Assembly: GCF_010015445.1 (NCBI RefSeq)
Contig: NC_053126.1
Span: 14,255,669-14,319,668 of the forward strand
Source of the DNA: Perca fluviatilis
Lineage: Eukaryota; Chordata; Actinopteri; Perciformes; Percidae
Length of the DNA: 64,000 nucleotides
Reading direction: 5' to 3'
Shown here one piece after another: positions 49,603 through 63,168 of this stretch. Every line of letters begins with the position of its first letter. Position 1 is the stretch's first letter. The position numbers were made by a program, and so were the translations under genes. Under the pieces are notes generated by a model. That model did no database searches, was not told where the DNA came from, and worked only from the letters and a program-made list of their open reading frames with translations.

Positions 49603-52600
49603 AGAAAGAGATCTGCCAACAAATCTGCATTTGCCAGGAAGTAATTGTTTCCATGTACCTCTATAAGATGCAAAACTAAACAGATTTTTCTTCACTAAAC
49701 AGTTTGAAAATCAATTCAAATTCAGAATGAATGCATAAGTCACTCTGTAAGACTTTTTCATAAAATTACTTGAATATTCTCTATAGTTATATAATGTTTT
49801 ACTGGACAGCCCTCCTGCACCTGGATCTTGGAACAATGATTTGCCTTAAAATATTGTCATGTTCATGTCTTCAAGGTCAAGTAGTGAAGTTTGATCTTGA
49901 AAGATGTCAGCAGCTGCCAGGATTTTCATCTTACTTTTCTTGGTACACCCGGTGGAGGGGAGTTGGAGTTGGCGGCAGAGGAAAAGGGTGGAGTGAGAAC
50001 ACAGAATAGAAAGGGTGGTGTGATGATCGGGAGGGGCGTTTTGGTCTGACATCCAACTCCTCAGCACACTTATTCAGGCTGGTGATGTTTTCCTCGTGTC
50101 GGCCTTGAAGCCAGAAATAAAAATTTCCAGTCACTCTCTTTTTACTTCATTATTGTGACATTCTGCACAGTGCACACTCAGCTCAGTGACTACAGGACTG
50201 GAACATTATTTGATATTTTGCCTCTGATATACTGGACTGTAAACAATTACCACTTGTGCTGTTTGCATTGGGAATCACAACATATGTGCTCTGAACTCTG
50301 ATCTTCATCAAATAAATTGCCTAATATGAATATCCAATTGAAGCGATCACATTTAAAATATTATCACGACATCTTTATGTATAAATTGTCCATTCGTCTT
50401 CACACAGAGGACATAGAGAGTAAAAATGAGCTTAGTGGTGGTTTTATGGCTCTGGGTTTTATAAGACAAGGGTGGGATGGTGGAGGTGAGGGGGAGTCAG
50501 TGAGCTTTAACAGGCACTTGGGGTTTGATGGCTGCTGAGGAGCTACTTGAGGAGTTGTGTCATTTTACAGCTGGGGTTATAGAGGCGAGAGGCTAAGTTA
50601 CATCCAGGACCTCAGCTGTGTTTCAGGCTGACTGGGCTGCCAGATAGAAATGTGAGTCACACAGATGATGCCGTCCTCCTGTTGTATAGGACAGAGCAGG
50701 AGTTGGGCGGTGGATGTAGTCTGCGTGTGAAAACCTAAATAAACCTACTGTGGGTTTCAGGAAGGGAAATACAAACACCTGTCGCCTGGGTGTCAAACAC
50801 CAGCAATCAATTAGACACTTGTGGAAATAAGGAAATATTTTACAACTCCTGGAATAAGCTTTTCTTTTTCCTGTGTTGGAATTTTGGTTCTTCTTAATGT
50901 AAAATTCAAATGTATTGCATATTTTATAATGTTATTTTTCCAGACCTTTATAATTTAAATTACTACATTTTAAGTGAAATAGATTAGAACTAAAATGGCA
51001 CTATGATTGACTAATTACATCAAAGGTTGAGGCTAAACAAACACTTGACACTTCATATCAGAGTAGCTCAAAGACCTGATGATAGTCGCCCTGAAAACCC
51101 AACCAGACGCAGCTCTCTCACTTAGCACTTGCGTTTCTAAGTAGTAAATCTGTTTGTTTGTCCTGTGTACACACCCCAAGCCTAAAACATAGGGGCTCCT
51201 ACACTTTTCTCTCTACATGATGGTAGAGTAGGTGCTGAAACGCACTCATCAACCTTCTGAAAATAGGCAATAGGTACACACCACTTCTGTCTTTGCAATA
51301 AAGAGCCATTGATTGCTACAAAGTTTCAACTTTAATATTTTCATCTGTGTTTAAAGTATCTCTTTCTTGAGCCGTGGGTAATGTGCATAGGACTGTCCAA
51401 CAGATAAATTATCACCAGTCTCAGAGCACAGAGTAGTTGTCCCAGCTGTAAACCACCAGGAGCTTAGCGCCTAGTTAGAGGTCAGAGGTTAATGTGGTGC
51501 TAGAGGCAATACAAGAAACTGTCCTAAATATAGGCCTTTATATGTAGTCAGGACTGTCATTTGACCCCAGGGACTTTGGATTAGATATTTAAAAGGTGAT
51601 TTGTCTCAGTTTGTTGACAGAGGACACTGGTTATTTTCTTCAGATCTTACAATAGTGAGATGTCACACTTACAGTATTGACAGCTCAATACATAAATACT
51701 GTACATCTAAACATTTTCAAGTGTTTATTCAGTAAAAGTGTTTTTTCAATTATTAAGGCTAACACTGGTCTAATGTTCCCAATTAGAGCATATAAATAGT
51801 GACAGAAGAAGCATCTGTTGGTGATTATTGACCTTGTAGCACACAGCCCGGCGGTGGCTTTGAGAGTAGCAACACTTTTCTCACTGGCTTTCAAGAAAAG
51901 CTGGCCTACAGCAGAGAAAATTATCAGAGGCCATGTCCCGTGAGTTCAGCAGCTCTACATGCAGACCACCTTAACTGCTGTGAAATGCTGGCCTGATCAG
52001 GCCTTCCTGTTTCCCTCTGTGTGAGTATGCATGGCTCAGTGCAAAGCAAGCAGAGAGATGCTACGTGTTGGGATTGCTTTAGGTCCTGCAGTCAGCCAAC
52101 TGTGTTGAGACAGATTGCGCTTTTGCTCGGCCCTGACAACTCTGGGCGTCTGCGTCTTGCCAAGGAGCCTTTAGGGACGAGGAGAGAAAGGAACTGCCCG
52201 GTGAGCCTGTCTCGTCACAGCGTCCACCCGCTCAGGCCTGCTTTCCGGCCAAGGCTCTTAATTGTGTCTCTGGGTGAAGTGGTAGTGGCCCAGCGGTGGG
52301 GAGGGGGCATGTATGTGTGATGTGAATAAGACCACACACACAATCACATGCATTCACACATATGCACATTCACACGAATGTCGTAATCCCATGGCCTGAA
52401 TAAATGACCATCACAGTTGTAATTAGACATGACTATTTTTGGATATCTGTGGTCCACAGTACTGCAAGTCCCAGATACACACCAGGGCCTAGCAGCAGGA
52501 AGACCATAGGATTAGTCCTGGTTTGGCTAATGCCTGGGTGGTTCAACTAAATGCCAGGGGCCGATACCGTTATAACATGACTCAACTCAATTTAAAAGTG

Positions 52601-52703
52601 ATGCCCAGCATTATGTCAAAGCCAATTTTCAGTGGGTTTGGTTTCTAACTTCATTTTAACCCATAAGCAGCATGAGACCAAATTTTACTATGTTCATAAA
52701 ACC
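47061..52703. other. Non-coding gene-desert stretch
   Basis: No gene is supported. It includes a short (CAT)n (47267-47284), a T run near 47350-47369 and a (CA)n at 49562-49600. Otherwise it is plain A/T-rich DNA with short overlapping frames. Confidence 0.45.
49562..49600. repeat. (CA)n microsatellite
   Basis: About 39 bp of CA with one GA near the left end. Confidence 0.95.
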
Positions 52704-52728
52704 CATATATATATACATATAGATATAC

Positions 52729-52765
<37 letters not shown>
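52704..52765. repeat. (AT)n microsatellite
   Basis: About 62 bp of AT with ACAT/AGAT interruptions, ending in a pure run at 52741-52765. Confidence 0.95.
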
Positions 52766-54366
52766 GGGTATACTTCCAGTATAGAATACCTATAGGTTTC
52801 TTTATATACCAATCAATGCTAGCTTTTGAGAATACTTCAATTGAATAGCAGAGTTTCCTGTTTAGGATGGTGTGTACAGTATATAAGCAGAGCCAGAAAT
52901 AGATTTACAGCAAAAATCCTCCTTCTGGCCTTCGTCAGAAGACTAACCCATAACAGTGATGTCACCAAGTCTTCCTCACACCTAGCTGAAAGCATTCAGT
53001 GCTGGCTCAGGCTAACCGCAGTCTGGCCAGCTTCCTGTCTGACCATCGTGGGCAAACACAGAGAGACGGGCAGCAAACATGGGTGCATCCACCTGTTAAC
53101 ACAGCCAGGTCACAGCGGCCACAGACAGCAGGGGAGAGGACTCAGCTCTGGAGGGAGAGGTATGTATCGTATAGGGCCACAGTTGAATTGCATTTCACAG
53201 CATGTAGAAAAGGCTGACTGAAAATGGCATCTTATTATCCTTTGTTCAAGTTTTCGCCCTCACTTTTTTAAGTGTCTTACGCCATTTAACCCTAAAATAC
53301 AGTTGTAATGAATGACGGTACTAGCAGTAGACTCTCCAAAGCATGCCCAGACCGGTCGCTGCTCAGGGGTTTTATAGTATTTGGGTCAAACTGGACATTT
53401 TTCAGTCTGTCTCCTGTTGTCAGATTCTTTAATTGGGGAAGTCCGACCACCTACGTAAATTTATCTTATGCGTGTGCATGCAGCCGACCGACCACCGTGT
53501 TTATGTAGTGGTAATTGGTGGACAGGTGGGATGGAAGCCTGTTGTTTTGCTTAACCTTCTTTGTGGTAATTCAGAACCTGGCTAACTAGACCTTGCTTAA
53601 CCCCCTGACTTTAGCCCCAATCAACACATGGATATTAGGCACCATGTAACCTCTGCCTTTGTGTATCTGAGAACTGGTTTGTGGTAAAAACCTGTCAAAA
53701 TATCCCACACTCATTTCTGTTCGGCGACAGCAACAAGACCTCTACAGTAATTTCCAGAAATCTGTCCAAATTGCTTAAGTCTTAAATTATCTATAATTGG
53801 CCCCTGCGTTGGGTTACTGGGGGTAGCCTCCAATCATGTGGTGGGAAGCAGAAAGGGCTCTAGTCACTTCCAGCTGGTTAATGATGGCCAAACGGGTGCT
53901 TACCAACATCACGCCAGTTGCCAAAGGTTACCACGTATGAATATTAGCTCCATGTGATGTTTATTTTACTAAACGGCACTGGCACATATGTGTGGCAAGC
54001 CACTCTCAATGACTATGAGTGATTTCACCTCTGGTACAATGCTGACTTGTCTAACTTGTCAATTTCTCTTGTACGACAGCTTTCCGCGTCATCTTACCTT
54101 TGTGAATAAAACCATTTCTCTATTTAAGATCCAGCTTGATTTCTGCTTTGCAACTGAAGATTCACTAGTGGATGTTCTGAATATTTCTTCCTAAGTAAAC
54201 CCCCACAGCTAGCAGTCGGCCTATGCTATGTCCGTATTATCTTTTTAGTACCTGACTCACCTGTAACCTGAACTCTCTAAATAGCAATGATAACAGGCTT
54301 CTCTGCATGGGGTCACACTGCATTAGGGGTCAGGGTGAAACAGACTGTGTCTTTGTGCTTTGCCAA
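52766..54366. other. Non-coding stretch before the retrotransposon
   Basis: No gene supported. Overlapping frames at 52826-53221 have no family resemblance. Confidence 0.45.
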
Positions 54367-55042
54367 TGATCACACGGAAACAGGAGAGGAAGCTGCAAAA
54401 AAGGAAAAACATATAGTAAAGCAAGCGCAGCAAATCCTTTAAGCTAGGACGAGAGCCGTTACTTTTCTCTCTCTCTTGCTTAAAACATACAATTCACATG
54501 TACCATAACAAACATGTAAACCCAACATTTTCATTGTCTTACTGAAGCTATTTTGTATGTCCCTCGCTTCTAGACTACTTTTTGAACGTATATATGCTCG
54601 TGTTTCTGTCGGTGAACTACCGCAAGTGGCTAATGGACAGCTAAGTAGACTGCTAGCTTTGCACCCTTGGAAGTGGGAGTGAGGTATGGAATCCCTTAAA
54701 TGACTCTTTATTTAACATGTCAGTTGTTAAGGGAACTTGTAATGCAAAGTGTTAAATTTATATTACTGCCAAAATTTTGGGTTATGAGTTAACACGGGTG
54801 CAGCAAACCCGTGAATTTAATGTAACATTGGTTTTACTGTAGCCTATTGTATCATTTTATCATTTGAGCATCATGCCATTGCTTTTGCACAAACCCATGC
54901 ACTTTGTATTTGTAATTCTATTTTACTTGCTCTTATTTGTATCATATCCCTTTAGTTTCACGGTGCTGGAAGAGGGGCAATAAACGTTATTGCACCCTGT
55001 TTTCGAGACTTCTCTCATTTCGTAATTCCAAGGGCTGCTACA
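54367..55042 (+). repeat. BEL/Pao 5' LTR
   Basis: About 676 bp. It matches 61852-62501 across its length, for example GGCTAATGGACAGCTAAGTA, TTTCACGGTGCTGGAAGA and the terminal GGCTGCTACA. It contains an AATAAA poly(A) signal (GCAATAAACG, about 54978-54987). The start is set at TGATCACACGG by comparison with the other copy. Confidence 0.88.
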
Positions 55043-56639
55043 GTGTACCTGTCACTACGTTTGAGTCATCTTACCATGCTCAACCATCATCAGCTGCAAG
55101 ACGTCCTGTATGCGGCTCTTCATAGATAAGTCCACAATCAGAGACTGACAGAGTACAGGTTAAATTCAGCAACCATCAACATTGGACCTTTGATACATGG
55201 AATACGATTTATGGTATTGTGTGCTTCATAAGATAATCAAGTAATTTCTTATGTTAACCTTGTGGACCTTAAAGATGAAAATATAGATATTTTAAATGAG
55301 CAAGAAAACAGAAAGTCAATGCATTCCACACTGTTTATTGTAGTCAACCTTGAAAGAATTTGGGAAGGCAATATATTGTTTGATTGTAGATCATCAGTGT
55401 ATATTATCAATCGTTTGTTGTTCTCCTTTTAAAGTGTATCCCTGAAGGGTAATGTCTGATTTGAGTGGTTACATGTCCAATATTTGGTTAGAGTCACTCT
55501 TGCTAACGGATTTGAGTACAGACATTACTACACTTAAAGGCTTGTAAATATAAAAGACACTATAGATAACCAAGATGTCAGAAACCCTGAAGAAGCAGAC
55601 ACAAGATATCAGAACCCACTGAAGTAAAGGACAACTCCTGTAGGTCAGTCTAGTCTCGTGGAGCTTAAATTTAACAGAAAAGGCAAAGAGTTACGAACAA
55701 GAAGCAAAGAAAAATGAGAAAGCATTCAACAAAACCTATGAAGTGTGGCGAACATGACAGTATGGGAAATAAGAACACAGCTAAAGTCGTATGCTCAGTA
55801 TGTAGAGCTAAATCCCAACAAGTTAATATCATTGAATCTAAGCCAGCACAGTTGCTCAACATTACGTCAAGCTATGCAGCGAAACTACACTACTAATTCC
55901 AGACATTGTAAGCCTTCCATCGGATACATGTGGCTGTATAACAGCAGAGATATGTGAACTCTGCCACCAGATGGCATAAAGAACACATGAAGCTTTCCTT
56001 TAACGCATCACCTTAAAGGAAAGAGTGAGATGGCATTAAATATGCATGAGTATTGGTCTGTCTTCGCAAAACAATAATTGAAATAGCGCCCTTCTTGGCC
56101 TCCCTCTAGAATTCAAAGTAAGTCTCTAATACCACTCGTCAGCGTCTAGAAGCAACGTACGTCGATGCTGAGGCTGGAAGTTTCCTGCCAGATTAGAATG
56201 GTGGCAAAGGCCAGCAAGAACTACATGCCCTACCAGTCAAAGCTTGATGAACTCCGGAGAGTGAATGGAAAGCCAGTGTGAGGTTTGAAATGAAATTAAA
56301 AAATAGGGAGAGAGAAAATAAGGCTGGCAACAGCTACAAGCAGAGAGTGATGTAGAAGTAGCAGCTGCGCCGCGGTGAAGGCTGCCAATGATTGTGATAG
56401 CCCCATCTCATGGTGGTGAAGAAACACACATCCAAGCCCCCACCAGACCACCACAAGACACCGTCATAACTCCAGTAAATGTATAAGGCCAAACTGTTCC
56501 AGGCCTCTACCATACAATCTCACAAGAGCGTGTCAACCAAGTGAGAAGTCAACTTTAGTTCTCGAGAAATCGCTAGCTCCATTCACCCTTAAGTCGTCTA
56601 CCTGTTCCTGAACCCACAACATTCACTGATGCGACCCCT

Positions 56640-57520
56640 GAAGTTTATTGATTGGCAATTATCTCTTTCAATGCCCTAATTGATCAGGAAGCCCCTTCCA
56701 AGGCTGGTGAAAAAATGCTCTATTTAAAAAGAGTTATCTTGGTGGAGAAGCACGCGAAGGCTGTGGAGGGATTTTTCTATCGGAATGCAGATGATGCATG
56801 GCATAAGGGTGCTTGGGAGGTCCTTCAAGACAGGTAATGGGAACCCCCTTCATTGTTCAAAAAGGCTTTAGAGACAAGCTCTGCAAAGGGTCGAAGATTT
56901 CCTGCAAATGACCCAATCGCACTTAAAGAGTTCGGGCTGACTCTCTTTAAAGGATGCGCGGGGCCATTCCCACGCTAAGGACTGAGTATCTCCCGGAGGA
57001 TTGTGAGGAGAATCACAAACTTTAAAAAGGCTTCCTGAGTGGTTGGTTCAGAGGGGTGTCTCATTGTCGCGTGGGAAGAAGAATTAGACCAAAGTGGAAA
57101 TTATCCCAGCTTTGCACGCCCTTTACAGAGTTCATGGCAAAAGAAGCCAAATAGCATGCAACCCCCCTCCTCACCACCTCGCTTAATATTAAAAACCAAG
57201 AAGAGAGGTGCCCCCCACGAGCCAAAAGTCCTAAACACAGTCACTTAAGCAAAAGATTCCACCACAGAGACAGTAGAACAGTCATGGCATGGCCGCCTTT
57301 GCTTATGTTGTCAGGGACGAAGCTCATGGTGCATTGCTAAAATGTCCAACCTTTGCTGCAAAATCCATAAGATGATAAAAGAGCATTCATTTATGAACAT
57401 CACCTTTGTTTTAGCTGCCTAAGAAAGTAAGGCACAACCAAAGAGTGTAATACTGCACACTTTTGCAACTACATGTGGTCGATGCCATCCTACATGCCTG
57501 CACATAGAAGGAAAGATAAC
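56640..57520 (+). pseudogene. Broken BEL/Pao gag
   Basis: An open piece at 56652-56837 resembles the DUF1759 gag segment (FNALIDQEAP, then KMLYLKR, then KAVEGFFYR). Farther on, at about 57390-57510, are remnants of Cys/His zinc-knuckle-like motifs (HLCFSCL and a later HACT-type stretch). Frameshifts separate them. The region 55043-56640, which would hold the leader and gag start, has only weak coding traces. Confidence 0.7.
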
Positions 57521-57619
57521 CTCAAATGAAATAGTCACAAAGGACTCTTGAGCTGTGGAGAGCATAGGGAATGAGGAAACACACAGGTTACATCTTCGTT
57601 TTGACACAACGTGCCCTCA

Positions 57620-57740
57620 GCCACCTCTAGCATTGTCCCAGTTCTTAGTCTCGACGACAGCACCAGAGAAGGAAATCCCTCTACTCTATGCACCGCTTGA
57701 TACACAGAGTGACTGTACTTCATATTGAGGATCTAGCTGC
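57620..57740 (+). pseudogene. Broken BEL/Pao aspartic protease segment
   Basis: An LDTQSD motif is encoded at 57696-57713, the form of the retroviral-type aspartic protease active site seen in BEL/Pao elements. Reading frame is lost on both sides. Confidence 0.65.
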
Positions 57741-58539
57741 TGGACTCAGTGTGACCACTCCTTCGGTGCACCTCGTTAAGCACCATGACTGCTGCCACAC
57801 AGTAATAGCAAGTAAGACTGTTAGTGGCCGCCAGGTTAGGGGACTGAACTCTGAAACGCACAATCACAGTAAAACAGGCCCATACCCTACCAGACTTCCC
57901 ATTCCAGTCGATAAGTCAACACATTCCCACTAAAGTACAAGCAATCCAGTGGCCCCCATTTGAACCACTTTAAGAAACAAGATGCCCCCTATTGCAAGAC
58001 TGTGAGGTGGAATCGCTGATTGGGTACGCACCGTTCGCCTGCAACTGGGCCCCCTAGAGGTCATCATCACAGGTGTAAAAGAACCTTTGGCGTAAAGGAC
58101 TGCATTAGGCTGGAAGCATCATAGGGCGTCCACCGATCCCCATTTGGACAGACAAGAAAACCATAGCTTCGCTCTTTTATCGAAGTCTCAGTGAAGGAAA
58201 TCCCAGTGCCATCTGCCCCAGATGTGAGGAGGGATTTTGGAATCGGGACTTCAACGAAGGACCTATGAGAAAAATACGGTACTCTGGGATGACGTCCGCG
58301 GCTTCATTCAGTTTCCCTGAGCCGCTACAACATTAAAGCAGAAGCGACAATAACAATGACTAAATGCCACTCCCATTTAAGAGCACTGGTTTACTCAGTT
58401 CTTCCAAATAACAAGAAGCTGGCCGCTGTTGGGTTGCAACACCTGAAGAAAAAGGTTGATTTCAAACAAACAATACTATGACTTCACTAACTAACAGCCT
58501 TCATGAAAGACATCATGGACAGAGGTGATGCAGAATTAG

Positions 58540-59120
58540 CCCTCAAGAGTCGCTGGAGAGAGAAACTGTGTGGTAATACCTCCCATCATCATGGGGTATA
58601 CCACCCAAAAAGCCTGATAAACTTCGAAAGGTGTTTTGGACTGCTCTGCTAAGTTTAATGGGATCTCTTTGAATGACACACTACCACTGGCCCTGGATTT
58701 GACTAAACTCCTTAGTGGGAGTTCTTCTAACGGCTTTAGAAGAGAAGCTGTTGCGGGATCTGTGACATTGAGAAAATGTTTCATCAGTTCTCTTGTCTCT
58801 GGCCTTGAATGCCGTAATTACCTTGAAGTTCCTTTGGTGGGAGGGAGGTCAAAGTTAAGCAGAACCCTCAAGAATATAGAATGACAGTTCACCTTTTTTT
58901 CGGTGTTTCCTCCCCTGGTGTGCCAATTTCGATCTTTCAGGGTACCGGCTAGCAAAGGCAACATAAACTTCACCATCCCCTAGCATCAGCCTTTGTAGAG
59001 AATCATTTCATGTGGATGATGGAAGTTAATCAGTGTTTCAAACAGAGGAAGAGGCTAAAGAGCTAATCATCGAATTGCGCACTCTTGTAAAAGTGTAGGC
59101 TTTGCGCTTACATAAGTCTT
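58540..59120 (+). pseudogene. Broken BEL/Pao reverse transcriptase
   Basis: A frame at 58636-58884 reads through conserved RT blocks (LECRNYLEVPLVGG region). A VDDG motif, the BEL/Pao form of the RT catalytic YxDD box, is encoded at 59012-59023 in another frame. Multiple shifts disrupt the domain. Confidence 0.75.
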
Positions 59121-59199
59121 AACTCAAACCAAGAGAGGTCCTTACCCTGTAAACTCCATCAGAAAGAGCAGCAACCACTTGACCCCTCCAATCTCAATC

Positions 59200-60220
59200 C
59201 AGGCACTTTAACAGAAGGGACACCGTGCACTTGGCATTCCAGTGGTCCATGGAAACTGACACCTTTGCCTTCAATATTATCGAAGCTTTCAAAGACCACC
59301 CCCAACTCGGCTGGTATCTTGTCAGCTGTCACTTCCCTTGACCCACTTTGGGTTCGTGGCTTCCATTCACCTCTGAGAGGGAAATGTATCCTGCGGGAGC
59401 TGTGTCGGCCGGGTGTTGGATGGGATGATCCCATTCCTGTAGGCCTCAGTCACGGTGGGAGGAGTGGGAAGGATGGTCTTAGAAGATTAAAGGGCCATAA
59501 TCTATGCCCCCGATGTAATGTCCCTCACAACTTCGTACCATTGTAAGGATTGAACTACATCACTTTGCAGATGCCAGCAGTATTACAGGATATGGCGCTG
59601 TTCCTACCTAAGGTACACAAACATCAAAGGTGAGATCCATTGCAGTCTCTGAATGGCAAAATCCAGAGTAGCTCTTCATCAAAGATCTTAGCATCCCGGC
59701 AGTTGAACCCTTAGCTGCTGTCACCGCAGCCAGAATGAGTCGCCATGTTAAAGTCAGCAACTTCAGATGAAAATTGATGAAGAATCCTTTGGACTGGACT
59801 CTCAGGTGGTGCTAGCATGCCTCTGCAATGAAGCACTAAGGTTCCACGGTTTGTGGCCAACGGTGTCTTCAACTGATAAGAGGAAGTACAGATCCCAACC
59901 ACTGTGGTACTCTACGCTGACACAACACAAAACCCGCTGACCACGCCTAAGAGGTGTTAACGAGAAGAAATCGCCATCTTAACTGGTTATCCGGGCCCAA
60001 GTTTCTGTGGGGAATAGGAAGTGCTCTTGCCACCTAAAACCCTAACTGACTTGTTTGTCGGAGATCCAGAGTCAAGCGCAGTTCAAATATTTGCAATCCA
60101 AGTCAATGAAACAAGTGATATCCTAAGCCGCCTGAACCGTTTCCTCCTGACAAAGCTAGTCGTGGTGGTGCAAGAATCAAGAGAGTTGGATCTAAGGAAA
60201 CCCTACAACATGTACTGTTA
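59200..60220 (+). pseudogene. Broken BEL/Pao RT-RNase H linker and RNase H region
   Basis: The frame 59265-59546 contains GKCILRELCRPGVGWDDPIP, typical of the segment after RT in BEL/Pao pol. Downstream RNase H-like sequence is fragmentary (WCNEALRFHG-like bits near 59830) and I place it by order rather than by motif. Confidence 0.6.
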
Positions 60221-60349
60221 GTGTCCATTGAAGAACGTAGAGAGCTGCTTTTGTGAGGTTGTGATTGCTGGTCCAACAACAAGCCTCTCTCAAGAGGTAA
60301 AGGTACACTCAAGTCAAGCCGCGTCTCTCCCAAGTTCAAGTCCCCTTTT

Positions 60350-61120
60350 GCCTGCTAAACCCCATTCTTGATGAAGGACTGTTTCGTGTTGGTGGGAGAC
60401 TAAAAGAGTCATCCCTCAGTGAAGAACTAAGCACCCCATTTATCCCTCCCAAGGGACAAGAAAGCCAACATCACTGGAGTTGATTATAGCTCATTACCAT
60501 GCCCAGATCTGTCATCAGGGTTAAATCAAACATGTGAACTACTTGTGCCACGCTTTGGTCCTTGGTGGGAGTAAGACTATTGCTAAGTTTGTTTCACAAT
60601 GTTAAAATGTGTCGAAAACTAGATGATACAAAAATCTGCCCTTGTCCTAAGGACGGCTTCAACCTTCAGCCCCTTTTTCTGGTGGATGGACTGCTTCCTG
60701 CCCATTTGTCATTCTAAAAAGAGCGGCAGGAGGCCGCTAAGGGCTTCACGTCTTCCTTGTGCTGCATTCAATCGTCCCTTAATGCTTGAAGATATGTCTA
60801 CTGACTGTCTTATCAATGCCATAAGATGCTTTGTAAGTCTGAGAGGAGCAGCTCACACTCCGGCTGTTGTCCAGGCACAAATCTCGTTTGAGCTAGAAAT
60901 GGAGTCGAGGAAGTCTTAAGCAATGGGATAAGGCGAGCACTGGGAAGCTTCCAGATAACAATGTGAGTTCTCTTCATGCCCCTTCCACGCAGAGGTACGC
61001 GCTGGGAGCCACCAATCCAACCATTCAATGTGTTGAATGCTACTGTTGCTCAGTGCGCCCAGGTAGACTAGATGACTCTTCTCTCAGAACACTATTCTAC
61101 GGGCCATGGCCATAGGGAAC
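60350..61120 (+). pseudogene. Broken BEL/Pao integrase
   Basis: Fragments include VGGRLKESSLS (about 60393), a CRKL cysteine motif of the zinc-binding N-terminus (about 60611), and FINAIRCF-like and GTNLV-like pieces of the catalytic core (about 60805-60890). Frames change repeatedly. Confidence 0.65.
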
Positions 61121-61149
61121 AGTCGTCCATTAAACGTGGAAGGAATCAA

Positions 61150-61600
61150 TGACCCTCACTCATTAGGAGCCCTTGACTCCAAATCACCTCGTCTTGATGA
61201 AATCAAAGTTGCTTTGCCACAGCCCCGGGAAGTTTGTCAGGAGGATGTATATGCTGCAAAAAGGTGGTGCAGGGTACAATAACCTTGTTGAGCAGTTCTG
61301 GAGCAGGTGGAAAAAGAGAATACCTCCTGAACGTTTCCTTGAGACAAAAGTGGCACTTACCCTCGAGCAATCTAAAGGTAAATGACCTTAGTTATCATCA
61401 AGGATGACATGCTCAGCGAAGAAATGAGTGCCTTGGACGAAAGGGATCGATCGCTCAGAAGGAAGTGATGGGTTGGTTCGTCGAGTCAAGGTACTAGTAG
61501 GAGATCGGAATCATGGGAGGGACACTACACTTTCAAAGCATCAATTTATGAACGACCATCCAAAACCTGTCTTGCTACTTAGCTCAGTAAATAATTTCCC
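61150..61600 (+). pseudogene. BEL/Pao C-terminal pol segment (DUF5641-like)
   Basis: The open piece 61173-61385 reads TPNHLVLMKSKLL and EQFWSRWKKRIPPERF. A second, in another frame (61428-61661), contains DGLVRRVKVLVGDR. Both are hallmarks of the segment following integrase in BEL/Pao pol. A frameshift separates them. Confidence 0.8.
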
Positions 61601-61851
61601 AAACACAAACCACTTTTGCATCAGACATGTTTGCGTATCTGCTTTGTTTCCTCTTATGTGAGATGTTTCTGTTTTGTTTTTGTTTTTATTTTTGTGTGTG
61701 TGTATTAAGGTGGCCTAGAAATCAATGGCATGATTCATTGTTTAATTTCATGCCTACACCATTCAACAACATGATTTCTGGAGTGTATGGACCATAGTTT
61801 GAAAATCTTTATTTTTGAAATAACACAAACAGTTTAGAGAGACTTTTATTT

Positions 61852-62501
61852 TGAAATCACACGTGAACAGGAGGAAGCTGCAAAAAAGGAAAACATAGTA
61901 GCGGCGCAGCAAACCTTTAGCGGATAGAGCCAAGCTTTCTTTTCGCTCTCTTGTTAAAACATACACCACTATGTACTATACAAATATGTAAACTCAACAT
62001 TTTCATTGTCTTACTTGAAGTTTACTTGTAATGCTCCTCCCTATTTCTTTTTGAACGTTATATGCTCGTGTTTAAGTCTGTCGGTGAACTACCTGCAAGT
62101 GGCTAATGGACAGCTAAGTAGACTGCTAGCTTCTGCACCCTTTGGAAGGAGTGGGCGGTATGGAATCCTTAAATGACTCCTTATTTAACATGTTCAGTTG
62201 TTCAAGTGAACTTGTAATGCAAAGTGTTAAATTATATTTGCAATGTTTCTTGGGTTATGAGTTAACACGGTCCGCAACTTGTGAATTTAATGTGAACATT
62301 GGCTTTACTGTAGCCTATTGCATTTATCATTTGAGCATCAAGTTAATATTTTTTGCATAAACCCCATGCACTTTTTTGTAATTTATTTTACTTGCTCTTA
62401 TTTGTATCATATCCTTTAGTTTCACGGTGCTGGAAGAGCGGCAATAAACGTACAACCCGTTTGACTTCTCTCTTCATTTCGGTTCCAAGGAGGCTGCTAC
62501 A
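61852..62501 (+). repeat. BEL/Pao 3' LTR
   Basis: About 650 bp, collinear with 54367-55042. It ends GGCTGCTACA like the 5' copy and carries the same GCAATAAACG signal (about 62442-62451). Differences from the 5' LTR include many one- and two-base insertions or deletions. Confidence 0.88.
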
Positions 62502-62955
62502 GAAGGGCAGGGGCTTTATTTTAGAGTCACTTTGGAGTTAATGTTATCAAACCCTGGCCCTTATTTGACCTCAGGATGGTTCTTTTCAAAAAGTCATGTG
62601 ACATGTAATATGACCAGTCATTAAAGATCAGGATTTGAAAAAACTTGAAAAGTAGCTATTGAGACAGCCAAGTGCATTTCACATTTTTGCTGGATGTTGT
62701 AAAAAACTTTCTATCTATGAATAATGAATTTTTAGAGCAATGGTAGTTCCAAAAGCTATAAGCACACATAGGCCTCTGAACGTGCCTAATTTGGATGAGA
62801 TCATTCTCATTTATTAGTAGAAGTGTGTGTTTTAAGGTAGACATTGCTCTCTACAAACTGGGGACACATTCAAGGGCTTCCATTTGCTGTAAAATTTTAT
62901 TTCATGTCATAACATCTTCTCAAGAATTAAAAAGAAAAAAAATGATACAGCAAAC
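62502..62955. other. Non-coding stretch
   Basis: No gene or recognisable repeat. Confidence 0.45.
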
Positions 62956-63004
62956 ATATATATATGTGTGTATATATATATATATATGTGTGTATATATA
63001 TATA

Positions 63005-63046
<42 letters not shown>

Positions 63047-63079
63047 TATATACTACAACATATATATATATATATACAC

Positions 63080-63116
<37 letters not shown>

Positions 63117-63168
63117 TATATACACCATATATATAATATATATATATATACATATAATACATACATAC

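Larger units (their letters stand above)
54367..62501 (+). mobile_element. BEL/Pao LTR retrotransposon, degenerate
   Basis: Two direct LTRs (54367-55042 and 61852-62501) flank about 6.8 kb in plus orientation. Translated fragments in several frames appear in BEL/Pao order: gag with a DUF1759-like segment, CCHC-like fingers, an LDTQSD protease motif, RT with VDDG, RNase H region, integrase, and the DUF5641-type C-terminal segment (FWSRWKKR). No envelope gene was recognised. Every domain is broken by stops and shifts, so no complete protein is encoded. A target-site duplication was not found, and the outer LTR edges are uncertain by several bases. Confidence 0.9.

Noticed and set aside
55043..61851. 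Endogenous retrovirus with envelope
   Set aside because: The pol motifs (LDTQSD, VDDG, FWSRWKK) point to BEL/Pao, and no envelope-like frame with a signal peptide or membrane anchor was found.
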